NCBI GenBank assembly: GCA_027008665.1
Contig: JALVEA010000207.1
Span: forward strand, 1 to 11,091
DNA: 11,091 nt
DNA from: Thiotrichaceae bacterium
GTDB lineage: Bacteria > Pseudomonadota > Gammaproteobacteria > Thiotrichales > Thiotrichaceae
Direction: 5' to 3'
Both the position numbers and the translations under genes were made by a program. Each line of letters opens with the position of its first letter. The stretch's first letter is position 1. Shown in pieces: positions 1 through 6,106 of this stretch. A model generated the notes under the pieces. The model ran no database searches and was not told where the DNA came from. It saw only the letters and a list, made by a program, of their open reading frames with translations.

Positions 1-1
1 T

Positions 2-781
2 GATATTAATGCTTCAATTCCTAAAAGGGTATTTACGAATGTTGAAAAATGCATAAATATATTAGAAGAATATAATGTAAAAGGAACTTTTTTTATACAG
101 GGTATGGTTGCTGAGCAACGCCCAGAAGTTGTAAAACTAATTGATTCTAAAGGTCATGAAGTAGCTTCTCATTGTTATTCTCATAAATCTATTTTTTCAA
201 TGTCTTCTGACACTTTTAATGATGAAGTAGAATTAACTAATAAATTATTAGAAGATATTACAGGGAAAAAAGTAAAGGGATTTAGGGCGCCAAATTTTTC
301 TATTTTTAATTCGACTGATTTTGCTTTTGAGGTATTAAAAGCTAATGGTATTGAGTATGATTCATCAATGTTTCCAATGACAACAAGAAGGTATGGAAAC
401 CCTGGGGTTAGCCTAAATATATATAAAGATGAGAAAACTGGTTTGCTTGAAGTTCCTATAACCTTGCTAAATATTAAAAAAATAAATATTCCCGTTGCTG
501 GTGGTGGTTATATGAGATTGTTACCATATTTTTTATTAAATAAGGCAATTCAATCAGTAAACAAAAATAAAAGACCATTTGTCCTATATTGCCATCCCTA
601 TGAATTTGATTATAAAGAATTATGGGATATTGATAGTTCAGTTTCTTTTTTTTATAAATTACATCAAGGTATTGGTCGTAAAGGGTTTCCAGGAAAAATT
701 AAAAAAATAATAGATAACTATAAATTTACTAGTATAGAAGAATACTTGTTATTAGAAAATAATGAAATTATAACTAAGTAA
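2..781 (+). CDS. Polysaccharide deacetylase, DUF3473/XrtA-locus type (5' end cut by window)
   Basis: The frame is open from the first bases of the window to the TAA at 779-781, giving 259 visible residues; the ATG at 104 is internal, because the family block TFFIQG (visible residues 29-34) straddles it. Family motifs follow in order: GHEVASHCYSH with zinc-ligand candidates H57 and H61, the FRAPNFS motif around R95, YDSSMFP, a GGGY segment, and CHPYEFD with the probable catalytic His at 198. The Asp-containing first motif must lie upstream of the window. The HPxEFD end and the C-terminal SIEEYL stretch match the DUF3473 extension of deacetylases found in XrtA (exosortase) exopolysaccharide loci. 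In this carbohydrate esterase 4 group, the enzymes remove N-acetyl groups from sugars, here probably from the exported polymer in the periplasm; that substrate is inferred. No exosortase gene is visible. Confidence 0.88.
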   Translation, partial: DINASIPKRVFTNVEKCINILEEYNVKGTFFIQGMVAEQRPEVVKLIDSKGHEVASHCYSHKSIFSMSSDTFNDEVELTNKLLEDITGKKVKGFRAPNFSIFNSTDFAFEVLKANGIEYDSSMFPMTTRRYGNPGVSLNIYKDEKTGLLEVPITLLNIKKINIPVAGGGYMRLLPYFLLNKAIQSVNKNKRPFVLYCHPYEFDYKELWDIDSSVSFFYKLHQGIGRKGFPGKIKKIIDNYKFTSIEEYLLLENNEIITK

Positions 782-873
782 CTAAAAAAATTTATACTTA
801 ATTTTAAATAAGTAAAATTTGTTCTAGATTGGAAGTGATTTATTTGCACCAATTAGGAGGAAGTAGAGAATAA

Positions 874-918
874 ATGAGGGATATAATATATGAATGTTTT
901 ATTTGTTACTATCAATGA
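874..918 (+). other. Possible 14-codon leader ORF overlapping the formyltransferase start
   Basis: A perfect Shine-Dalgarno hexamer AGGAGG lies at 855-860, too far (29 bases) from the ATG at 890 to serve it. The first ATG after it is at 874, with a 13-base spacing, and opens a 14-codon frame that ends with TGA at 916-918, inside the formyltransferase gene in another frame. It could be a leader peptide that couples translation, or a chance reading frame behind an unused site. The long spacing and small size keep confidence low. Confidence 0.2.
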
Positions 919-1678
919 CAATCAGTATCTACCAGCACTCTTTGATAAAGTTTTTAAAAATAAACAGCCTGCAGATAATTATAAGGTGCTATTAACACGG
1001 CCACTCTATAAAAATGAGTCTTTTTTTAGGATGGTTTTAAAATATTATAATACATTTGGATTTTTAGAGTTTTCACGTTTTTCTTTGTCTATGATTAGAT
1101 TAACTTTATTTGATTTTATTAGCCAAAAGAAAGGAATGGGTAGTAGTTTTAGTGTTGAAGGTGTATCAAAACTACATGGTGTCTCTGTTTTAAAGACAAA
1201 TAAAGATGTGAATAACGAAGAAATAATTAATAAGATTAAAGAGCTTAATATTGATCTTGTTATTTCTATTGCATGCCCACATCTTTTTAAAGAAACACTC
1301 ATTTCTACTCCTCCAAAAGGTTGTCTTAATCTTCATGGCTCTCCATTGCCTAGATATAGAGGTGTTTTACCTTCTTTTTGGATGTTGAAAAATGAAGAAA
1401 AAAAGGCATTTAATACTGTTTTTTTTATAAATAAGGTAATTGATGGTGGAGATATATTAATACAACAGTCATTTCCAATAGAAAAAAATGATACATTGCA
1501 TTCCTTAATTAGCCGATCAAAAATTTTTGCTGCAGATGTTATTAATGAATCAATAAAATTAGTAAAAAATGGAAATTATAAAGTGCATGTTATTGATCCT
1601 AGTGATGGAAGTTATTTTGGCTGGCCTAGTAAAGAAGATGTACATCAATTTCATTCAGTAGGTCGAAAACTTAGATAA
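890..1678 (+). CDS. Formyltransferase-family protein (sugar N-formyltransferase-like)
   Basis: This 262-residue protein has the 10-formyltetrahydrofolate-dependent formyltransferase fold. The segment around residues 123-131 (LVISIACPH) is the strand before the active site. The signature NLHGSPLPRYRG (147-158) supplies N147 and H149, and IDGGD (184-188) supplies D185; together they match the Asn-His-Asp triad of PurN and Fmt. The N-terminal 95 residues diverge and include an aromatic helix-rich stretch (45-77), common in versions from polysaccharide loci. It is shorter than methionyl-tRNA formyltransferase (about 310 residues) and lacks its C-terminal tRNA-binding domain. With an aminotransferase and an acyltransferase downstream, the likely role is N-formylation of an amino sugar in the cytoplasm; the substrate is inferred. 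The start is supported by GAGGG at 876-880, nine bases before the ATG. A run of eight T at 1419-1426 does not break the frame. Confidence 0.85.
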   Translation: MNVLFVTINDNQYLPALFDKVFKNKQPADNYKVLLTRPLYKNESFFRMVLKYYNTFGFLEFSRFSLSMIRLTLFDFISQKKGMGSSFSVEGVSKLHGVSVLKTNKDVNNEEIINKIKELNIDLVISIACPHLFKETLISTPPKGCLNLHGSPLPRYRGVLPSFWMLKNEEKKAFNTVFFINKVIDGGDILIQQSFPIEKNDTLHSLISRSKIFAADVINESIKLVKNGNYKVHVIDPSDGSYFGWPSKEDVHQFHSVGRKLR

Positions 1679-1711
1679 AACAAGAATATTATTTAATAGA
1701 AAAATACATAG

Positions 1712-1862
1712 GGAGGCAGGGACGATTCATTGAAATGGCTAGAGGGAAAGGTAAATTCCTTTAGGAGTTTCTGATAAATGGATTGATTTAGATATTATTG
1801 TATTTTATTTCGTTGAAGTGACTGTAAAAAGTGGTATGATCTGTATTTCTTATGAAAAATAG
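1712..1862 (+). pseudogene. Possible frameshifted coding remnant between formyltransferase and secreted protein
   Basis: Two partly overlapping open stretches read like one small protein with a +1 frameshift near 1752-1758. The first runs from 1712 in one frame (including SLKWLEGKVNS). The second runs from 1755 to a stop at 1860-1862 in the next frame (including GVSDKWIDLDIIV). The second stretch has G-rich first codon positions and A/T-rich third positions, as the real genes here do. A strong GGGAGG ribosome-site-like sequence at 1711-1716 and AGGAG at 1763-1767 have no intact gene behind them. I do not recognise a family, and a chance open stretch in non-coding DNA remains possible. The promoter proposed at 1813-1840 would lie inside the remnant. 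Confidence 0.25.
1813..1840 (+). promoter_or_regulatory. Candidate sigma70 promoter with extended -10, upstream of the secreted-protein gene
   Basis: TTGAAG at 1813-1818 (four of six bases match TTGACA) is followed by 16 bases and TATGAT at 1835-1840 (five of six match TATAAT). The -10 is preceded by TGG, an extended -10 element. Transcription would start near 1847, leaving about 74 bases before the ATG at 1921. This is the best promoter match in the gaps I examined. It would drive the secreted-protein and aminotransferase genes as a unit. Confidence 0.45.
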
Positions 1863-1920
1863 CTTAGTATTATTGGCTGTAAGATAGAATACATTGTATT
1901 TCCATGGATGGACTTATATT

Positions 1921-3009
1921 ATGATTTTTTTGAAAAAAATAGTATTTTTAATAATTACTATAGGGTTCGTGTCAAGCCCTATGGTAATTGCAAAAACAAT
2001 TGAGAATGAACAACAGATTATTGGTTGGTTAACAAAATTGGATCCTTTACCAAAGATTCATTATTCTTATCCGTTACCACTTAAAAGGATGTCAGATGAC
2101 TTGTTATTTGAATATGCAAGAATTACTAACGCTATTTCTATTTCTGGTGAATGGCATAAAGAAAAGGATATAGATAGAGTTGTTCGTATTGCTAAAAAAG
2201 TAAATGAATTAAAACCTAAAAATCCAGTATCAATAGGGATAAATTATTCGATTTGGCATCGAAGATTTGGAAAGAACCTTTCTCCAATGGATACAGGAGT
2301 AACCTATACGGAAGAATTGGAACTTCTTAAAGAAAATCTTGAATCTATTAAGAAGAAATTAGCTAAAGCGAATTTAAAATATGATGATAAAATTGAAGTC
2401 AGTCGTCTTTTGTTTGATTCAGAGCGTTTTCATATAAAACCCGATAATGTCGCTTGGAACAAAGCAATTACAGAAAAATATGATAGTGCCACTGATATTG
2501 TGAAAGATATTTTTCCTAAAGTAAAAATTGAATGGTATGGAAGAGGAGCAATACAAAATGGTTCATCGAAGACTGGTTGGGAAGTTACAAACTTTTTTTC
2601 TTTAAAAGAGAAGGGAAATAGTTTTAATTGCACGCTTTATACCGTACCTGAAATAGGTATTACTCGTGAAATATTTCGTAAAACAGTAAAACTTGCTCTC
2701 AAGTATAAGCAAGAAGAGGTTACTCCTTGGGTTGCTCTAGCTTCAGGGTATCGTCGGAAACTTGATACATTTCAAGTTTGGTCGCCAGATTGGAATTATG
2801 ATCTGATTTATTCTTGGAAACTGGGGGCTGAAATTAATCAGCCTTGGTATTCTTCTGAAGCAGTAAGGCGTGAGCAACGTTTTGCTCCTTGGAATATGGC
2901 AAAAATAGTTGTTTTTTATCCACCTCCGTTTGACCAGCGTACCCCTCACTGGGCAAAGCATTTTGTTGCTTATGTGCGTGGAGCTCATGATATCAAAAAA
3001 TTACCGTGA
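1921..3009 (+). CDS. Secreted protein of unknown function, possibly TIM-barrel glycosidase-like
   Basis: The ATG at 1921 gives 362 residues starting with a clean signal peptide: a short basic start (KK at 5-6), a hydrophobic core to about residue 23, and a likely cut after VIA (22-24). A TTG at 1894 would only add residues that spoil this signal, so I prefer the ATG; GGATGGA at 1906-1912 is a weak ribosome site. I do not recognise a named family. Strand-like segments alternate with helices: SIGINYS (104-110), VSRLLFDSERF (160-170), IEWYGRG (203-209), CTLYTVPEIG (237-246), VTPWVALASGYRR (267-279), IVVFYPPPF (329-337), HFVAYVRGA (347-355). This pattern, and acidic residues at strand ends (D166, E168, E244), suggest a (beta/alpha)8 barrel such as a glycoside hydrolase; that is inference. 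A periplasmic or secreted role in polymer processing would fit the locus. The coding region ends 37 bases before the aminotransferase start. Confidence 0.75.
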   Translation: MIFLKKIVFLIITIGFVSSPMVIAKTIENEQQIIGWLTKLDPLPKIHYSYPLPLKRMSDDLLFEYARITNAISISGEWHKEKDIDRVVRIAKKVNELKPKNPVSIGINYSIWHRRFGKNLSPMDTGVTYTEELELLKENLESIKKKLAKANLKYDDKIEVSRLLFDSERFHIKPDNVAWNKAITEKYDSATDIVKDIFPKVKIEWYGRGAIQNGSSKTGWEVTNFFSLKEKGNSFNCTLYTVPEIGITREIFRKTVKLALKYKQEEVTPWVALASGYRRKLDTFQVWSPDWNYDLIYSWKLGAEINQPWYSSEAVRREQRFAPWNMAKIVVFYPPPFDQRTPHWAKHFVAYVRGAHDIKKLP

Positions 3010-3046
3010 AAAATGTGTTAATACTAATAATTCCCCTATTATCAAT

Positions 3047-4228
3047 ATGAAAAATTTTATCCCTTTTGCTTTGCCGCAAATAGATGACGCTGAAATTGAT
3101 GAAGTTGTTGATACGCTTCGTTCAGGCTGGCTTACTACAGGTCAAAAAACAACTCGGTTTGAACGAGATTTTTCTGAATTTATTGGTGTGAATTATGCCT
3201 TGGCTGTTAATTCAGCAACGGCTGGTTTGCATTTAGCATTAGAAGCGATTGGTGTTAGGAGGGGGGATAAGGTTATTACAACAACGTATACTTTTACAGC
3301 AACGGCAGAAGTTATACGTTATTTAGGTGCTGATCCTATTTTGGTTGATATTGATCCAAAGACATTTAATATCGATCCTGAAAAAATACGTGAAATAGCT
3401 AAAATACATAAAGATGTGAAAGCGATTATTCCAGTGCATTTTGCAGGTCAAGCGTGCGATATGACTGCCCTTAAAGAGATTGCAGATGAAAATAATTGGA
3501 AAATTATAGAAGATGCTGCACATGCTTTGCCTACAACTTGGCAAGGGAAAACAATTGGTACTTTATCTGATATTACGGTTTATAGTTTTTATGCAACTAA
3601 AACAATTTCAACAGGTGAAGGGGGGATGATCGTTAGTAATAATAATGATTATATTGAACGTATGAAAGTGATGCGTTTACATGGAATTAATCGTGATGTT
3701 TTTGATCGCTATACCTCTGATCAGCCTTCTTGGTTCTATGAAGTTGTCGAGCCAGGATATAAGTATAATATGACAGATGTTGCTGCCTCTTTGGGGATTC
3801 AGCAATTAAAAAAGGCATGGGATTTTCAAAAACGCCGTGAGGCAATTGCGATGCAATATAATGAAGCTTTTTCTGATTTAGCATTACGACTGCCTTATGT
3901 CTCCCAATTAGAAGATACTCATGCATGGCATTTGTATGTACTTCAGCTTGGGGTCGAGCCTATAGAAAATACTTCTGGCGAAGAAAGAAATAGATTTATT
4001 AAGCAAATGCTAAAAGAAGGGGTTGGAACAAGTGTCCATTTTATTCCTTTGCATTTACATCCTTATTGGAAAAATCGTTATGGCTATAAGGAAGATGATT
4101 ATCCTATTGCTTTGAATGTTTTTCATCATGCTGTTAGTTTGCCTATATACCCAAAAATGACGGATCATGATGTTTCTTGTGTTATTGAAGCTGTGCGTAA
4201 AAATAGTGATATCAACAACCGTTTGTGA
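3047..4228 (+). CDS. DegT/DnrJ/EryC1/StrS-family PLP-dependent sugar aminotransferase
   Basis: This 393-residue, full-length member of the fold-type I aminotransferases that act on nucleotide-linked keto-sugars has the hallmark motifs. SGWLTTGQKT is at 26-35; the SATAGLHLAL cofactor loop is at 56-65; EDAAHA (155-160) contains D156, which pairs with the PLP ring nitrogen; SFYATKTISTGEGG (180-193) contains the Schiff-base lysine K185; YNMTD is at 240-244; HFIPLHLHPYW is at 331-341. It should transfer an amino group, usually from glutamate, to a 4- or 3-keto nucleotide sugar in the cytoplasm. The keto-sugar supplier, a dehydratase, is not in the window. The start is uncertain: homologues begin close to IPFALP, favouring the ATG at 3047, which has no clear ribosome site. 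An in-frame ATG at 2987 has GGAG at 2980-2983 and would overlap the previous gene by 23 bases. Confidence 0.92.
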   Translation: MKNFIPFALPQIDDAEIDEVVDTLRSGWLTTGQKTTRFERDFSEFIGVNYALAVNSATAGLHLALEAIGVRRGDKVITTTYTFTATAEVIRYLGADPILVDIDPKTFNIDPEKIREIAKIHKDVKAIIPVHFAGQACDMTALKEIADENNWKIIEDAAHALPTTWQGKTIGTLSDITVYSFYATKTISTGEGGMIVSNNNDYIERMKVMRLHGINRDVFDRYTSDQPSWFYEVVEPGYKYNMTDVAASLGIQQLKKAWDFQKRREAIAMQYNEAFSDLALRLPYVSQLEDTHAWHLYVLQLGVEPIENTSGEERNRFIKQMLKEGVGTSVHFIPLHLHPYWKNRYGYKEDDYPIALNVFHHAVSLPIYPKMTDHDVSCVIEAVRKNSDINNRL

Positions 4229-4284
4229 TGGTTGATTTTTGTATTTATTCTTCTTTGTTTATCTAATAACCATCATTATTTTTT
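4226..4284 (+). terminator. Candidate terminator starting at the aminotransferase stop codon
   Basis: An 8-bp perfect inverted repeat, TGATGGTT (4226-4233) and AACCATCA (4268-4275), is followed by TTATTTTTT (4276-4284). The loop is long (34 bases, T-rich), which weakens the call, but stem plus T-run fits an intrinsic terminator. The left arm contains the stop codon itself. Confidence 0.4.
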
Positions 4285-4288
4285 GGTG

Positions 4289-4294
4289 TATAAT
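4289..4294 (+). promoter_or_regulatory. Perfect -10 hexamer TATAAT before the acyltransferase gene
   Basis: TATAAT at 4289-4294 lies 32 bases before the ATG at 4327 and directly after the candidate terminator. A start site near 4301 would give a short leader. No convincing -35 hexamer is found 16 to 18 bases upstream, where the terminator stem lies, so this may be a weak or activator-dependent promoter, or chance in AT-rich DNA. Confidence 0.3.
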
Positions 4295-4326
4295 GAGGAT
4301 ATTTGTATCAATGGGGAATCATTTAT

Positions 4327-4815
4327 ATGTATTTGGCAGAAAAATTTTATAAGCATATACTGAAAACCCCTGCTCCTTATTATGCTAAATATTCTTTATT
4401 GTTAATTTTATGGAAGCCAATAAGAAAATTTATTAATGTAGTTGTTATTCCAAATATTCCATTGAATAATTTAAGGATAATATTTTATAGATTACTAGGA
4501 TTCAAAATTGGAAAGAATGTTTTTATAGGTATGAAATGTTATATGGATGATGTAGCAGTCAATATGACAGTAATAGAAGACAATGTGACTATCTCCTATG
4601 GTTGTTATTTTGCCTGTCATGGGAAAGGGCAAACACATACACCAATTCTAATAAAAGAAGGAACTTATATTGGAATGAGATGTAATATATTATCAGGTCG
4701 TAAAGGCATTACTCTTGGGGAAAATAGTATTATTGGAGCAGGGAGTCTGGTTAATAAAAGTGTAGCTAAAGATGCTATTGCTATAGGAATTCCAATAAAG
4801 ATAAAAAAATCTTAG
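4327..4815 (+). CDS. Left-handed beta-helix (hexapeptide-repeat) acyltransferase, WbbJ/LbetaH type
   Basis: This 162-residue protein has a short helical N-terminus (1-60) followed by imperfect hexapeptide repeats typical of trimeric left-handed beta-helix acyltransferases: IGKNVFIG (61-68), VIEDNVTI (82-89), IKEGTYIG (109-116), ITLGENSIIGAGSLV (128-142). A terminal IAIGIPIKI (151-159) replaces the usual GxPAK. H98 in ACHGKG or H104 in the loop is the likely catalytic base. It would move an acetyl group from acetyl-CoA to a sugar hydroxyl or amino group; which sugar cannot be told. The start at ATG 4327 is preferred over a TTG at 4303 because GGGGA at 4313-4317 lies nine bases upstream. It sits between the sugar aminotransferase and the priming transferase, in keeping with precursor modification. 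Confidence 0.85.
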   Translation: MYLAEKFYKHILKTPAPYYAKYSLLLILWKPIRKFINVVVIPNIPLNNLRIIFYRLLGFKIGKNVFIGMKCYMDDVAVNMTVIEDNVTISYGCYFACHGKGQTHTPILIKEGTYIGMRCNILSGRKGITLGENSIIGAGSLVNKSVAKDAIAIGIPIKIKKS

Positions 4816-5105
4816 GTAATCAGGTAAAAATAATTTATTATTTTAATTTGATAGCTAGTATTTTATTTATTGAGAGAGAAAAAACTATCCCATGGAAAAG
4901 GGGTTTTAAGTCGTATCTTTGAATTTAGAATTTATTATTCCTCTCTTTTATTTTTTTAAAATAGATAGTACATCTATTTATCTGTTGTTAGCTTACGTTT
5001 GTCGCCATCTATTGAATAATATCCTTAGTAGTGTGGTTATATGGATAAAAGGTATAGTACCTGTTTTTTCAATTTTACCCCTAATTTAAGCAGAGTGTTT
5101 AAAAA
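4816..5105 (+). other. Intergenic region between acyltransferase and sugar transferase (290 bases)
   Basis: No recognised gene lies here. A 56-codon frame without ATG runs from a TTG at 4919 to TAA at 5087-5089. It would encode a very hydrophobic peptide but lacks a well-spaced ribosome site and resembles nothing I know; T-rich DNA gives such frames by chance. The region also holds an AT-rich motif at 4846-4868 that recurs at 5985-6014, and a terminator-like hairpin at 5050-5069. A possible promoter, TTGAAT (5012-5017) and TTATAT (5037-5042), has a 19-base spacer, which is long. Confidence 0.5.
5050..5069 (+). terminator. Terminator- or attenuator-like hairpin in the sugar-transferase leader
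   Basis: AGGTA (5050-5054), loop TAG, TACCT (5058-5062), then G and six T (5064-5069), preceded by an A-run. The stem is only 5 bp, so it is weak as an intrinsic terminator. It ends 36 bases before the ATG of the sugar-transferase gene, so it would act either on read-through from upstream or as an attenuator in this gene's leader. Confidence 0.3.
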
Positions 5106-5729
5106 ATGATAATTAGCCAATGCACGTTTCCGTCTTCAAAAAGACTATTTGATCTTTTTCTTACTATACCTAGTTTATTAATTCTATCTCCTATTTTTTT
5201 GTTAAGCATTATTGCTATTAAGTTGGATAGCAAAGGACCTGTCATATTTAAACAAAAAAGAGTGGGCTTAAATGGTAAAATATTTGAGGTGCTAAAATTT
5301 AGAACGATGGTGGTTGATGCAGAGAAGAAAGGAGCTAAGGTCACGACAAGTAATGATGTGAGGATTACAAAAATAGGCGCTTTTTTAAGGAATTGCAAGG
5401 TAGATGAATTACCTCAATTGCTTAACGTGCTCAAAGGAGAAATGAGTTTAGTGGGACCACGTCCCGAGGTGCCAGAGTACGTCAAATTATATCCTGATAA
5501 TATGAAGAATATTATTTTATCCGTTTCTCCTGGAATTACAGATAGGGCTTCTATTGAATATAAAGATGAAAATAAGATACTGGCAAATTCAGTAGATCCT
5601 GTAAAAGATTATAAGGAAAAAATATTACCTATTAAGCTATCTTATTACAAAGACTATGCTCTAAATCATTCTTTGAAAACAGATATTAGCTTAATTTTTA
5701 TTACGCTTTATGCTATAGCTCGTGGCTAA
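5106..5729 (+). CDS. Polyprenyl-phosphate sugar-1-phosphate transferase (small PglC/WcaJ-type priming enzyme)
   Basis: This 207-residue protein is the size of the minimal monotopic phosphoglycosyl transferase (PF02397), without the N-terminal membrane domain of full-length WcaJ or WbaP. Features in order: SKRLFD (11-16); the re-entrant membrane helix (about 17-40, with Pro at 22 and 29); KQKRVGLNGKIFEVLKFRTM (49-68); the catalytic Asp-Glu pair D100-E101 in KVDELPQL; SLVGPRPE (114-121); and PGITDRAS (142-149) where many members have PGITG. It joins a sugar 1-phosphate from a UDP-sugar to undecaprenyl phosphate on the inner face of the cytoplasmic membrane, the first committed step of repeat-unit assembly. 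An amino-sugar donor is plausible from the neighbouring aminotransferase but is inferred. The ribosome site is weak (AGAG at 5092-5095). Confidence 0.92.
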   Translation: MIISQCTFPSSKRLFDLFLTIPSLLILSPIFLLSIIAIKLDSKGPVIFKQKRVGLNGKIFEVLKFRTMVVDAEKKGAKVTTSNDVRITKIGAFLRNCKVDELPQLLNVLKGEMSLVGPRPEVPEYVKLYPDNMKNIILSVSPGITDRASIEYKDENKILANSVDPVKDYKEKILPIKLSYYKDYALNHSLKTDISLIFITLYAIARG

Positions 5730-6106
5730 GAATTAAGGAAGTTCAAACTAATAAGAAATTTACATGAGAGATAACTTCCAAATTCTAAATTGTTTCAATA
5801 TATTTTCTTGCTATTTTTTAAGGCTAAATCAAAATTAGCGAAGCTATTCTATAAAATAATTTAATTTAATATTTTTAGAATGTTTGCTATAAGGTATAAT
5901 TAATTCTTTACTGCTTGTTTGATAGGGTAAATAAGTTTATTGTACATAAAGTTATGTTTTAGAACGGATGCATCTAATAAGATTATTTGATAGTGCTAGC
6001 ATAGTATTTTATTTGTTTTTAGGATGTCTGTTTTTTAATCAAGGATTAAATAGCTTGTTGGTATAGCTATTCCATATTTATAATATTCCATTTTTGAAAA
6101 TTTTCT
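5730..6106 (+). other. Gene-free region (377 bases) between sugar transferase and phosphatase genes
   Basis: Stops are frequent in every frame I followed and I see no gene. It contains a perfect TATAAT at 5895-5900 without a good -35, the AT-rich motif at 5985-6014 shared with 4846-4868, and a 7-bp inverted repeat at 6049-6071. No JUMPstart/ops element (GGCGGTAG) is present. The length suggests that the export genes downstream have their own promoter here. Confidence 0.5.
6049..6071 (+). repeat. 7-bp inverted repeat upstream of the phosphatase gene
   Basis: AATAGCT (6049-6055) and AGCTATT (6065-6071) form a perfect stem with a 9-base loop, 35 bases before the ATG at 6107. No T-run follows, so it is not a terminator. 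It could be an operator or leader hairpin, or chance. Confidence 0.3.

Noticed and set aside
104..781. ATG at 104 as the true start of the deacetylase
   Set aside because: The frame is open upstream to the window edge and codes family-conserved residues, including TFFIQG, so the gene begins before the window.
646..1426. T8 runs at 646-653 and 1419-1426 as phase-variation switches
   Set aside because: Both lie inside intact frames, and runs of this length are common in AT-rich coding DNA; nothing shows on/off variants.
1747..1762. AAAGG / CCTTT hairpin
   Set aside because: It is a 5-bp stem without a following T-run, expected by chance.
1894..1920. TTG at 1894 as the start of the secreted protein
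   Set aside because: It adds nine residues that disrupt a normal signal peptide; the ATG at 1921 gives a clean one.
4919..5089. 56-codon hydrophobic frame in the gap before the sugar transferase
   Set aside because: It has no ATG, no well-spaced ribosome site and no recognisable motif; T-rich DNA produces hydrophobic open frames by chance. Noted only as contents of the gap.
5737..5779. GGAAGTT / AACTTCC inverted repeat after the sugar transferase
   Set aside because: It is only 7 bp with a 29-base loop and no T-run, so it is not convincing as a terminator.
5730..6106. JUMPstart/ops element for RfaH ahead of the export genes
   Set aside because: I looked for GGCGGTAG-like sequences in the long gap and found none; GATAGTGCTAGC at 5990-6001 is only a loose resemblance.
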